Below, in pieces: positions 53,266 through 64,000 of a stretch of 64,000 nt of DNA. Origin of the DNA: Argyresthia goedartella (taxonomy: Eukaryota > Arthropoda > Insecta > Lepidoptera > Argyresthiidae); the NCBI GenBank assembly GCA_949825045.1, contig OX463821.1, positions 35,422,486 through 35,486,485 on the forward strand, given 5' to 3'. The number at the start of each line of letters is the position of its first letter. Position 1 is the first letter of the stretch. The translations under genes and the position numbers were made by a program. Below the pieces are notes generated by a model. The model ran no database searches. It saw only the letters and a list, made by a program, of their open reading frames with translations, and was not told the origin of the DNA.

Positions 53266-53394
53266 TATATATATAGCGTTATTGAACATTTTGGGTTAAT
53301 GCCCATCGAAAAACTTTCTAAAGAAGCTTCAGAAGCGAGAAACAATGTGGATAATATATGTGATGTTATACATAAATACCCGTTTATTTAGCCT
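53266..53394 (+). pseudogene. Transib transposase relic, C-terminal part
   Basis: Reads VIEHFGLMPIEKLSKEASEA then RNN, matching the conserved Transib 'lpIGqLSEEAqEARNK' segment that normally follows 'YMPASVHK'. It shows that all sequence from 47333 to 53265 was added inside one Transib. Confidence 0.75.
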
Positions 53395-56190
53395 ACAAAA
53401 ACAAGTCTTGGTACTTATTGTAATGGTACACGAGAGTCAGTACATTTGATACTTCATTTTGCGTGACAGAGGGCTAGCCCATCGCCGCGCTGTTTTGAAT
53501 ACGAGAATCGGTTCATATAACGTTTGGGGTTTTGAGTAGCTCAGGGGCAAGTTAGCAAAAAACAATGAGCCGACGCGTGGGATGGTTCGAGGAAGGTTAC
53601 AGGTCAGGTTTTTTTGTCGCATTCCTGCGAGATGTGTAGGGATCAGAGCCGAGTTGGCTGCGCGCTGAATAAATTATGAATAACTAAATAATGGAAGGTT
53701 ATTATGGAACGATACGGAGAAAGCTATTATGTTGATTGCAAATATAGAATTGCGCTTGTTTGGTATGAGATGGCGAGTTTGACACGACTAGTATGAATAG
53801 CATTCTAGTGGTCTTTGTTTCGCGCGCTAGCGGTCGGGAAGGCTTAATTAATCGCAACAAGCTTTTATGGTCAGCGATCAACAGATTTTGTGTATCGGCC
53901 ATACCGAATGACTTGAGTGATAACCTACGGTTGATCGTAGTGAATATGCGTACACACAATTTGTAGAACGGCGGATCTGCATGGCATGGTTGAAATTAGA
54001 CCCTGTGTAGTTAGTGATAAGAAGCTTCGCTTGGGCAGAGCGTGTTCGCAAAGGACGCCATGTTTTTTTTCCAGACATGTGGGGACTATGAATACGATTG
54101 CGGGGGAAGGGAGAGCATTCAGTCTCAGCGTCTAGCTACTGTGACAGTCGTCTTTCAAATTCTAAACAGTTTTGGTCTGCCGTGTTACGCGACAGAACTG
54201 GGCGAATTGTGATTGCGAGTTTCAGTGGATTTTCGTGAGTGTCTGAAGCGCCGAGATATACCTCGGTTCCTATCCTTTATATCTACCTACCCCAAATTCC
54301 AAAACTATCCTTTTGTCGTTAGATAAGAACTTGTAGGTAACTGATCTGAGTCTGAGTCTGGGCTTGGAGCGACCCTAAATTCCTTTTTCCTTCACCATAG
54401 GGTTCCTGGATTGGCTCTTAGGATATTCGCGGGCTAATCCTCTCCTCATTCCTTTCGAGTAGCGAGTTTTGAAATTCCCACACACACAGTCATTAAACAT
54501 ACAAGCACATTCAAATCAAACTCAACCACTTTCGAGTGGTGTCGATAATGGACGTGGTATAACGCTAGGTTTTAGACTAGGCTAGACAGGAGTTTAGTTG
54601 CGGCTAAACCTAGGTTGGCAGGGCATAGGGAGACTGTTTGATCGATGAGGTTCCGCGGATGGAAATAACAAATTCAGAACAAAGTTAAACCGGTGTCAAC
54701 ACTGATAACCTATCCTGTTGATATTTGACATTTGAGTGCTGTCGGGGACGCGCGAAGAGATCAAATTACAGTCTAAAGTTCATTGTTTAGGACCGGGTAG
54801 GTTGTTTTGCTTTGCCTTGGGTCAGTTTGGATTCAAGTTGCATCTTTAAATTAAATGTAAATTTCGCTGGAGGTCTAATGTGTAGGCTGAGTCAATATAT
54901 ATGATTAGGCTCAGTCGAGGACGTGCTGCGGCTAGCGGAATTCATAGTTCGGTATTTATCGAACTATGCACTTCGCTATGGTGTGGATTAGATCTCCTAA
55001 AGCGCTAATGACTACGTTTCGATAACATCCAGCTCAAATTGCGCAGAGTTGAAGGTTTCAAAATGTTACGGACCTTTTGAGGTAACCGCTAGTTCAAACC
55101 CATTTCGGAAAATCAAATCGCAATTGTGTAAACCGGTCTTTTCGGATCGTTATTGCCGTGAACTAATTATATAATTGGAACCACCACAAGCCGCTACTAG
55201 CGAGCACATGAAATATCATTGAGTACTCACGTCGTAAAACTACGACGGATATCTATACGATATCTCAAACAAATATTACAAATCGTGGTCGACCACTAAA
55301 AGAAGTTCCAAGCGCCCATATATACAAAAAAATAAATGGTACCATCACACAAATACAACAACGATCGATCTGGCGCAATACACCGCTGACTGATGCGAAT
55401 TACCGGCTTGCGGACATATATGCTTTCTCTGTCTAACTTGAAACTGTAACTTCCTGAACCAAACTTCGTTCGACTATTGTACGCCTAACGAACTTCTCAA
55501 CGAACGAGAAATTCCGACTTATCATTCTTAACTTACAAATTTTACAGCTGAATCGGGACATCTCTTTTTGGGGTAAATAGAATAGACGATCATAGCTACT
55601 GATAGCGGTGGCTCGACCTTAGCCGTTAATGCCGTTACATTATAGAGCAAATTAGATATCATTCCATATATTATTTTTATTAAGTAACTGTTATCGCAAA
55701 TTATGACATTTACATTAAAAAATTCTCGGAGAACAATGATTGCCTTAATTGTGACTATTGATTGCTATAAATAAAATAGTGATATTTAACAAAAACTCGT
55801 AAGTCCACAATTTTGAAATACGTCCCACTGTGCGCCCTGCCGCCGCCGCCGCCGTCCCCCCCTTGTGGACAGAGACAGATAGATAGATGTAAATACGTTG
55901 TGTTCCGTCGATAGCGAAAATGATGAATGAAACTTGATTACATTTTAAATTTCTTTGAGACATTATGCAACTTGACAATATAAGCTGTGTTTCCATTATA
56001 ATAACATCATGAATGGTGTCATTTTAATACAAAGTAAAGAGTTGGAAAATATGTTGTTAACGTCCTAAAAATCGTATATATTTTTAAGTAGATAAATATT
56101 TTTAGAAAAATGTTGGAACAAGACCTAGGTAAATACAGTATTATTACTAAAATTAAAAATTATTATGGCATTAAGTGTGTATGGAAATTT
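53395..56190. other. Long stretch with nothing recognisable
   Basis: No ORF of note in 2.8 kb. Small features only: a 9-bp hairpin (54943-54951 with 54960-54968) and a (GCC)n run near 55842. It could be host intergenic DNA or ancient repeats. Confidence 0.45.
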
Positions 56191-56365
56191 AATTGTTCAG
56201 TTTCAGTTTCAGTTTAGTTTATTTCTGTACAATATACATTGTGTTGAAAATAATAAAATCTTACTCTAATAATAACAATTTACTAACTATAATATGCTAT
56301 TCTAAATATTATAGCAATAAAGTTCAGTCAAACAAACACTTTTACAACAAAATAATCAATATTAA

Positions 56366-57740
56366 TCAATTTTGATCATCCGTGAACTCGTTTAGTGAGT
56401 AATAACCCTTTTCCAATAGAAAGTACCTCAATTGCGTTTCAAATTTATTATAATTAGTGGTTAATTTTAACTCTATTGGTAGCCTATTAAACAATTTAAC
56501 AGCCTGATAGCGGGCACTATGCTGCACAATTTTAAGGCGAGGACATAATTTCTGTTCGAGGTCTTTTCTTTTTGAGCTAAGACGTACTTTTCGTTCAGCT
56601 TCCGATTCTATATTGTAAAGACGTTTCTTCAAGTCGCATAGTATTATGAATGTGTACAGGCTAGGGACTGTCAATATTGCTAGTTCTGCAAAGTGAGGCT
56701 TACAGGATTCCCAATGTGGTGCTCGTACTATTATCCTAATTGCCCTTTTCTGAATCGTGAAAGCTGTTTTTATGTTATATTGGTAGCTGTTCCCCCACCA
56801 TTTAATGCTGTACCTAAGTTTAGATTCCACAAGTGCATAGTATACAGTCTTCAACTGATCTTTTGTAAGTTCATCGCGTAGACTTCTAAGGGCATAGCAA
56901 GCTGAACTAATAAAGCCTTCTATAGCTTTTAATTCACATTTCCAGTTAAGCAGTGAGTCTATATGCACACCCAGGAACTTTACTTCATCTACTAGTGAAA
57001 TTTGTGCACCATTAAGATATATATCTATAGTCTCTTTATTTTTCGCTGTAGTCTTAAAGAGAATTGCCCCTGTTTTGGAGGAGTTAAGTTGGAGATTATT
57101 ATTTGTAAACCAATTGAAGAACAGTAAAAGAGTGGCATTAACTATGGAACTAAGTTCGTCATTGCTATCTGCCGCAGCTATAGCGTTTGTGTCATCTGCA
57201 AAAATAACAAGTTCTACCTCAGGCGCAGAATTATCAATAAAATTTATGAGATCATTAATAAAAGTTATAAACAGAACAGGGCCCAAAATAGAACCTTGTG
57301 GAACGCCTCTTGTTATCTTCACTCTTTTAGACTGATAGGTTTTCTCACATCTTTCTGTCACATTTTTCATCTGTATGAACTGAAACCGGTTTTGCAAATA
57401 TGACTTCAATAGTGTCAACGATTTGCCCCTTACCCCATAGAAGTCTAATTTTTTCAATAGTAAGTTATGATCCACTGTATCAAATGCGGAGCTTAGGTCA
57501 AGGAATAAACCAGCAACTCTCTTTTTGTCATTTAATTTGGCAACTATTTCATCCAACAATGTATCAATGGCATCTGCTGTGCTTACTCCTTTCTGATAAC
57601 CAAATTGCCTTTTATTTAGTACTTTATGTTTATTTAAATGTCTAACAAGTCTGGTCTTAATAAGTATTTCGAAGATTTTTGAAATAATTGGTAACAAGGA
57701 TATTGGTCTATAATTGTTTGGGTCTTTCTTGCTTCCTTTT
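56366..57740 (-). pseudogene. LINE-6 reverse transcriptase and C-terminus
   Basis: 443 open codons from 57697: [51 protein letters not shown], catalytic VIFADDTNAIA, then FTIQKRAIRIIVRAP and a terminal FNRLPIELKL. Upstream the frame is lost in a run of T at 57730-57741 (within the KKG-like segment), a slippage-prone indel. The RT itself is undamaged. Confidence 0.87.
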
Positions 57741-57929
57741 TTTTTTTTAAATTGGCAATACTTTGGCTATCTTAAGTTGATCCGGGAAAATTCCGGCCTT
57801 AGCACACATATTAAAAAAATAAGCTAATGGTTCCGCTAATAGATCTATGTTATCCTTAATTATCTTTATAAGCATATCGTCAAAACCACATGACCGCTTC
57901 GCTGGCATGTATTTAACCTCTCTTTCAAT

Positions 57930-59186
57930 TTATAGTGCGGTAACCTCTTTCCAGTCCATCTCTCCTTCTGTTCTTATAACATTTCTCTCTAAAAAGTTTG
58001 TTGCTAGTTCTGTGTTTCCCATAGTCAGTGCATTACTGTTATCAAATTTTTCTGAAAAAACATCAACTATTTGTTGGGACTCATCAATTAATATATTTTC
58101 TATTTTTAATTTAATTGTTTCTCTTATATTATTTATATTTGTACTTCGGTGTTTATTCACTACGTTCCATATATACTTTGCTGAATTTTTTGCGTAGATT
58201 ATGTCAGATTGAATCGCCATCTTTTTTGCAGTTCTTACTATTTTTCTATAGAGTCTTAGGTACTTTATTTTATAACATACGACTGAGTCATCAGTAGTAT
58301 TTTTATAAGCACAACATAAGACACGTTTCATTTTGCTAGATATTTTTATTCCTTTTGTTAGCCATTTAAGTTTTTGCTCAGTTCGTAAACTAACCTTTTT
58401 CCTTCTTTTTTTAAAACTTTGATTGAAGCATTTATACAGTTTCGTTAGGAAACTATTAATACCCTCAAGTTTCCAGTCTATATTGTTTAAGCTCTGTTTA
58501 AAGTTGTTGTTGTTTCGAGCGCTGAACAATCTATTTTCTACAAAAATTACATCTTCCCTCCCTTTAACTTTTCCCTGATCCAGCCGAACTTCCACTTCGC
58601 AGAATAATGCAGCGTGTCCATCTGATAGTCCATTATGATCCAGGTTGATATTTGATATGTGGTCTTGTGGCAGGTTGGTTAGAATGTTGTCGAGGCATGA
58701 TTCTGCACCCCCACAAGCGTAAGTTACTTCACTAAAAAGAGGTCTGAAATTATAGCATTACAATAGGCTCAAGAACTCCGTTTGATTTTTATGTTCAATC
58801 AGTAAATCAACATTGAAATCACCGCAAATGAGACACATTCTGCCAAAGGTGCTATCCATTAACTTTTCCAAGCATTCCATAAAAACGTCAAAATTATTTA
58901 CCTTTGGGTTATTTCTATACACACAAAATACATACAAATTTGTCTCGATATCTCTAAAACCACATATCTCAAAATATTCCGTTTTATACAGAGATTCTCC
59001 TAATTTAAGAATTTCTGTCTTCCTATCTTTTAAACCTAATATCATAGATCCACCCCTACTCATCTTCACCCTAGAGTTACCCGAAATTACAACATAATTT
59101 TGTAAACTAAATAACGCAAGCTGATCTTTTTTCAAAAAATGTTCAGTAATACATAAATATTGTGGTTTGTTATCTAATTCTTCCAA
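57930..59186 (-). pseudogene. LINE-6 endonuclease and linker
   Basis: 59186-58758: CITEHFL (Glu), LYVFCVYRN, CLICGDFNVDLL, the AP endonuclease motifs. A frame change near 58755 leads into SDGHAALFCEVEV (end of endonuclease, SDH-like) and a basic linker to a TAA near 57930. The N-terminal ~50 residues of the endonuclease are not recognisable. Confidence 0.8.
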
Positions 59187-59322
59187 ATATAACTCTAAGT
59201 CGTCTTTTTTTGTATTGATACCACATACATTTTGTAGAAAAATCAGTGTCTTTGATAGAACATACTCGCAGTCTTTAAACTCTTCTGTAGAAACATTAAA
59301 AGTACTAATATCACTGGCCTTA

Positions 59323-60042
59323 TTAATTACGAAAAAACTCGTGATTTATGTTGTCTGTTTGGGTGGATGCTTCAGTATAATTACAGACAAAAGTCCGCAA
59401 CACTTCAGTCTGCGTGTTTGCATGAACTCTCTTGGCAGAAATACTGATCACTCCGTCAGCACGCCCGCAATCATTCCGCATCCAATGCTCATTGTTGTAT
59501 TTTGTATGCATTATATTTCTCCACAAACTTCTACACGTATTTAATTTATGTATTCTATGCCTGTTGTCCTCTGAGCAGAAAACCTCTACAAGACAAGTGT
59601 GAGCGCATCCAGAGACAACGTTTCTATACAGAGTGTTTAGCATGCCTATGTTTAGATTTTTATTTCTATATGCCTCACCCAGCAATACATTGGTGTGTAA
59701 TAGTTTTTCAAAGCAATTACTGAGAGTACATTTCAATTTAGTCTGATTTTTGTCGTTGGAGCCCACCAATATCACAACAAAGTCTGACTTGGTGAACTCC
59801 TTACATAAAAACTCACAATTATTCAGTATTTGTTCAGTGGTCGCATAAGGTTTCAGAATGGCTGACACTAAAAAGTTTTGTCCTAGACGCTTTTGTAGTC
59901 GATGACGCATACCCCTTCCGTCTTCATCAGCAAGGATCAGTACTTTTTGTCTCAAACATCCCGATTTCCTATCGTCCAGCTTAACAGGTATATCGTTAGA
60001 TGTTGCCGTCGGCGGTGTAATAATGACGGAGAGGTTAATCAT
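59323..60042 (-). pseudogene. LINE-6 ORF1 C-terminal part, SGNH esterase-like
   Basis: VLILADEDGRGMRHRLQKRL and DFVVILVGSNDKN correspond to blocks I and III of SGNH hydrolase-like domains in CR1-group ORF1 proteins, though the catalytic Ser of block I is replaced (DEDGRG instead of GDSxxRG), so activity is doubtful. The tail TQTE...ASTQTD is repetitive. A frame change near 60045 separates it from the N-terminal part. Confidence 0.65.
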
Positions 60043-60050
60043 CTCATTTT

Positions 60051-60572
60051 CTAAATTATAGACGCTTTTGAACTAGTAGCGGCCTCTGTTTGCAAGGGAC
60101 TGGAAGTGTTGGTAACTCGCGGTTCGCTAATTGATTCATGTTGCATGATGTCTTCGATATTTTGTATGTAGTTTGGTTTACACTCAATAGATGGCGCGAT
60201 GATGGAGGCATATGAGTTTCCCTCGAAGGTCTTATTTGTGTCGTCCATGTCAAAGGGTTTTGAAAAATTTAAGCGATTTTTTCCTAGACTCGCCCGTTTT
60301 CTTCTCATCGTAATATTTGTTTTCGCGCTTGTGCTTGTACATATCTGTGATAAATTTTGCACTTTTCGTTGATAGTTATCAACCTGCTTTTTGAGAGAAC
60401 CATTTTCTAAGATCAGTTCCTCAATTACTTGATCCGCACCTTCCAGTTTGGAACTAAGTTCAGATACCTGGGATTTTAATTCATTCAATTGTTCTACAAA
60501 GCATGCAGGTATATTTGGGCAGCTATAATTCAATGTATTAGGGCTGTTGGAGCAATCTTCAGAATCATCCAA
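60051..60572 (-). CDS. LINE-6 ORF1 N-terminal part, coiled coil (173 aa)
   Basis: MDDSEDCSNSPNTL start, then a clear heptad region at residues ~25-75 (LNELKSQVSELSSKLEGADQ, IEELILENGSLKKQVDNY). A basic patch RRKRASLGKNR follows. Probably the oligomerisation half of ORF1p, detached from the esterase-like half by an indel. Confidence 0.65.
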   Translation of the reverse strand: MDDSEDCSNSPNTLNYSCPNIPACFVEQLNELKSQVSELSSKLEGADQVIEELILENGSLKKQVDNYQRKVQNLSQICTSTSAKTNITMRRKRASLGKNRLNFSKPFDMDDTNKTFEGNSYASIIAPSIECKPNYIQNIEDIMQHESISEPRVTNTSSPLQTEAATSSKASII

Positions 60573-60626
60573 TGTCAGTGACGCAAAAGTATTATCATGC
60601 AGATGGATATTTCGGTAGGATTTGCT

Positions 60627-60664
60627 TATATATATATATAAAAAAAAAAAAAAAAAAAAAAAAA
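60627..60664 (+). repeat. (TA)n and poly-A run
   Basis: TA repeats (60627-60640) followed by 24 A, then a perfect CAAGATAA-AC-TTATCTTG hairpin at 60665-60682. Confidence 0.9.
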
Positions 60665-60785
60665 CAAGATAAACTTATCTTGAATATTTTCCTATTTATT
60701 TGCCTCGGTATCGAACCTGCACTTAGTCAGTGGAGCATACTCAGATGACGAGCTTGGCCGCTTTGGCACACGACGACGAGCTTCG
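60665..60785 (-). mobile_element. Possible tRNA-headed SINE fragment
   Basis: Minus strand has A box-like 'gccaaagcggccaag' and B box GGTTCGATACC about 50 nt apart (60705-60770). It cuts the piggyBac gene on its right. Confidence 0.45.
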
Positions 60786-60799
60786 AATTATTGATACAC

Positions 60800-61861
60800 A
60801 ATCAAGTTGTAGCGTAGGTACCGATCAACTGAGACGGTTGTTGAACTTTGCCCTTACGCGCAATGTCACACTCAATTATCGCGGGTGGAGAGTCGGAATC
60901 CACGACGTGCAAACTGTTTCTTAAAGTTGTCAGTCTATCTCTTGTCATTGTAGAAACAATCATCTCAACTTTAATATTTCTTCGCCAGTACATTGCGATC
61001 CTGGGATATGAAAGTATACCCATCAGTAGATGGATACCAATCAGTTTTTTTATTTCCTGTTTTGGTGGTATTTAAAACTCGCCCAGTTTTTCTTAAATAG
61101 TACAAGTTTGTACACAGTGCCATGCGCTCGTAAAAAATATCGTCATAATAATCATTATAATATTCCACTGGCGATCTTATTTCATTTGGTTGTGGATGAC
61201 CTGAGAAGTTATGTGATTTATCAACGTAATCAGTTTTCTTCCATAACCTTTTACGAGCAGGCAATTTCACTTTAACAGACTTTGATTTTTTTGTTACTTT
61301 TGAACAAGGTGTCTGCTTTGACTTTTGAGAACAAGATGGGCCTGCTTCACTATCATTCATGTCATCAGACGTAGACTTCCTTTTAGATGCTTTACCTTTG
61401 TTATTTTTCGATTTCTCAGCTGCCACAGATGGGCGAGGCGGAGAGGATAGCTCAACTTCACCTTCTTCGTCATTTTCCAGCTGCAGAGGAATAAACTCTT
61501 CGTCGTTGTCGTCTAAGTCCAACTCGGAACAGTTACCATCATTGAGGATGCCCAAGACGAGGTCGCTGGTCAATTCCATGCCTGTAGATAATGAAATAAA
61601 TTGAAACATAACTTAAAAATGAATAAACTCACGATCATGCGTTGGTACAATTGCAACCCAGATATCACGACAGTGAGCTGACAATTTTGTCGCAAATTCA
61701 GTCGGTAATTACTAAAAATATAGACGAAAGTTATAGTCATTCAGATGTATCATACACTTAATGATGTAATACAATCAAAATATCAATGAATTCTTACGAA
61801 ATTTGTAAAAAAACTAATATAACTTACGGCGTCCAGTGACGGGGTCAAGAAACGCAGCCAT
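60800..61861 (-). pseudogene. piggyBac-like transposase, spliced, frameshifted and truncated
   Basis: Exon 1 is 61861-61828 (ATG in MAAFLDPVTG), donor C|GTAAGT; the intron (246 bp) ends TACAG at 61582; exon 2 from 61581 continues in frame (RMELTSDLVLGIL). Then an acidic region (LDDNDEEFIPLQLENDEE), a basic NLS-like stretch, SPVEYYNDYYDDIFYERM, and after a one-base frame change near 61050 MGILSYPRIAMYWRR and MTRDRLTTLRNSLHVVD, the start of the piggyBac core. It stops before the first catalytic Asp. A small domesticated gene is unlikely because of the frameshift. Confidence 0.75.
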
Positions 61862-62494
61862 CTTGCCGGTGCGCTCGCTGCTACTGATCGTACTAGCCTC
61901 TTAAACTGTTCCCTATTGGATAGATTGATGAGCGCACGATCACGCGATGTCGGTTTAACGCGGAGAAACGGATTTGGCGCGAACTTATAATTTTTCAAAG
62001 AAGAAACTCACGATCGTTTCATTCAGGTGCGAAAGGGATAACACTAAGTTTATTTATGGTGAGTTTTAACTTTATCACTAAGCAGAACTGTATTTCAAGT
62101 TTTAATTGTTTATGATAATATCATGTCTTTGTTTATCCTTCATCCATTTTTTTTGTGTATTAGCAATTTTTTTTCACTTGGTTACTGTATTTTCACATGT
62201 TTTTACACTTTGTCCACTCATTTAGTTATGTTGAAATAGTTGGCTAAGCTTATTACTATTTTTGGAATTAAAATACTACAGAGGTGCGAAACGCTCAGAG
62301 CAACGAACCTTACAGCTTAGTCAAAGCGAATGAATGAATTCACCGGCTTCTTAAGCTGTAGGTCCCGGTTACTATCGAACCGTGGTAGTAGTCATAAAAA
62401 CGTCCATCAACTGCCACTGAGCCAGCGTTGTGGACTATGGCTTAATCTTACTCGTATCCGGGTAAAGTCCTGTGCCCCTCGGTGGAGACATTAA
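61862..62494. other. No gene recognised; possible SINE/LINE tail
   Basis: Upstream flank of the piggyBac gene. 62455-62492 resembles LINE/SINE tails ('gtgcccctcggtggagac'). Confidence 0.4.
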
Positions 62495-62765
62495 TTTGAC
62501 GACCCGAATGGCCGAGTCAGCAGTGACGCTGCCTACGAAACCAATCCGTCCCGGGTTCGAGTCCCGGTGGGGGCAAATATTTGTTTGATGAGAACGGATG
62601 TTTGTACTCTAGTCATGGTTGTTTAACTATCTAAGTATAATATTTATCTATATAAGTATGTGTATCGTTGTCTAGTACCCAAGATACAGGGAAACCTAGT
62701 TTGGGGCTAGATCAATGTGTGTAAATGGTGTCCAAGGTATTATTAATAGGCTACATTTATTATTG
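62495..62765 (+). mobile_element. tRNA-derived SINE, second family
   Basis: Plus-strand head 'atggccgagtcagcag' (A box-like) and GGGTTCGAGTCCC (B box, 62552-62564), then a unique body to about 62765 ending in a short TTATTATT-type tail. Differs from the 16 kb/39 kb SINE. Confidence 0.78.
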
Positions 62766-62789
62766 TTATTTTAAGTAGCGAAGATATAT

Positions 62790-63225
62790 AAACTTAAAAA
62801 AAGCGGTCAAGTGCGAGTCTAAATCGCGCACGAAGGGTTCCGTACCACCGTTCAATGGAAGCGATGGTGTGGAGTGAATAGTTTGGATTTTACACAGCAA
62901 AATATTGTTTACAAAGTTATTGGTGCGGTTACTTTCACACTCCATGTACGTAACCAGGTGCATCCATAAGTTTGTATGTGGTATTGAAAGAATTGTTGTA
63001 TGGGAGCCCCCTTAAATATTTATTTTATCCTGTTTTTTAGTATTTGTTGTTATAGCGGCAACATAAATACATAATCTGTGAAAATTTCAACTCTCTAGCT
63101 AGCTAGGTTCTTGAGATACAGCCTGGTGACAGACGGACGGACGGACGGACGGACGGACGGACGGACAGCGGAGTCTTAGTAATAGGGTCCCGTTTGGAAT
63201 CCTTCGGGTACGGAACCCTAAAAAG
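62790..63225 (+). repeat. Interspersed repeat with (GACG)n core (copy 2)
   Basis: Starts 'aaaaaagcggtcaagtgcga', contains 'gaagggttccgtaccacc', a (GACG)n run at about 63127-63165, and ends 'cgggtacggaaccctaaaaa'. Beginning and end are partly complementary ('gggttccgtacc'/'ggtacggaaccct'), so it may fold back. Confidence 0.82.
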
Positions 63226-64000
63226 AAGTATTTTAAAAGTAATTGTTCCAACTAAAACTATTTCAGTATAATTATAACAAAAACAAGATTAACCTTTTCC
63301 AATACTGCAAAACGTATACGACAAAATAAAATTACAAACATTTTACGATGAAGATAGTAGGTAACAAATTTTTGAAGAAAAAGGAAGTATATGCATTGAC
63401 ATTGAAAAATACTTTATCTTCGCACCTAACATAAATGCTCTAAAATCGACTCAGAAACCATAGAGCAATGACCTGCGTTATGTATGACACATAGATGCGG
63501 ATACGGAAATTTACAAACAAACAAATTTTACTATAAAGTAAATTTTGCGTCCGTGATCCGTTTTGACAATCGTCAGTTGTCATTTCTTTGTTTCTTTTTC
63601 TAAAAAGAGGTTTGGAAAGCGATTCCATCCTCCTTACGAAGTAGAATTGTCAGAGCGCGTATGATATATTTGTAGATAAAGTAGTGAATGCTACTGCATA
63701 CAATTAGGCCTTAAAACACTCGTGTGATGCTCTTATGCAACTCGCTGGCGCTCTTCGCATAAACTCGTGTGTTAAGGCCCCTCATTATATGACAGTCACA
63801 TAAACTAATATGAGGAACTAGAACATGGATGTACTATTGACGGATATTTTACAATATATTTGCTGGATATGGTCATCGAACTGCCTAATGACCTTCTACA
63901 TTTATATATCAATAGCGATAGCAATAAATGTAAGCATAATATAAAATAATTGCTAATAAACAGCTCTGTTATCAAATAAGGTGATTAAAATACTTACCTA
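63226..64000. other. Mostly unassigned; one imperfect hairpin
   Basis: No ORF. Inverted repeat GGCCTTAAAACAC (63707-63719) with GTGTGTTAAGGCC (63767-63779), one mismatch, 47-nt loop. Confidence 0.55.

Larger units (their letters stand above)
56197..60635 (-). mobile_element. Nearly full-length LINE (LINE-6), broken ORFs
   Basis: Minus-strand order: ORF1 with coiled coil and esterase-like part (60572-59323), endonuclease (59186-58560), linker, RT (57697-56366), a short 3' UTR and a tail of (AAACTG)3 at about 56197-56215. The poly-A/TA block at 60627-60664 lies beyond the 5' end. CR1-group by ORF1 esterase and hexamer tail. Confidence 0.82.

Noticed and set aside
52080..53345. A 421-aa transposase
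   Set aside because: The first 75 codons read through the right TIR and flank; the family start is ATG 53120.
1..64000. CRISPR arrays, rRNA genes, functional tRNAs, bacterial-type operons
   Set aside because: No regularly spaced direct repeats, no rRNA-like segments; tRNA-like sequences are SINE heads or degenerate.

Overview
This window looks like a stretch of moth or butterfly (Lepidoptera) genome made almost entirely of nested, mostly decayed transposable elements. The lepidopteran assignment rests on family content: a DD37D (maT-type) mariner, tRNA-headed SINEs, an RTE tail ending in a 'cagcagtggga' motif and (AAT)n, and two copies of a short 'aagcggtcaagtgcgag' interspersed repeat. I could not confirm a single host protein gene. 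All names below come from reading motifs; no database search was run.

Layout. 1-3309 (-): the 5' half of a BEL/Pao LTR retrotransposon (LTR, primer site, Gag, start of protease). It abuts 3315-9.5 kb (-), a second, decayed BEL/Pao element with an env-like remnant, and probably inserted into it. 10-16 kb: LINE C-terminal fragments, an RTE tail, a 29-bp perfect hairpin, a ZBED5-like hAT relic and a SINE. 16.5-17.2 kb: a fold-back TA-target MITE. 18-25 kb: a piggyBac relic, two truncated LINEs and a pair of opposed ~290-bp repeats, one split by a solo LTR with a perfect 5-bp target duplication. 25.3-29.2 kb: a broken Helitron Rep region split by a 5'-truncated LINE. 29.4-36.2 kb: a three-deep nest in which a second copy of the MITE holds a short LTR retroelement (TSD CCGGC), which holds an apparently complete LINE with open ORF1 and ORF2. 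37-42 kb: Harbinger exon, SINE and LINE scraps.

42.6-53.4 kb is the most informative region. A Transib (RAG1-like) relic received a full-length 3.2-kb LINE of the restriction-like-endonuclease type (15-bp TSD), then a mariner-type MITE. The block was copied into an inverted duplication of about 3.7 kb whose fold coincides with the MITE ends. The right arm later gained a 208-bp insertion of the same LINE's 3' end (12-bp TSD), for which the left arm is the empty site. An intact maT transposase gene with matching TIRs sits further right in the same Transib. Shared and private lesions let the events be ordered.

53.4-64 kb: about 2.8 kb with nothing recognisable, a nearly full-length but broken LINE (ORF1 with coiled coil and esterase-like part, ORF2 EN and RT), a spliced but frameshifted piggyBac gene, SINEs and the interspersed repeat. 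The only genes with credible intact coding are the maT transposase (52080-53120) and the LINE ORF1/ORF2 (30744-31526, 31937-34774).
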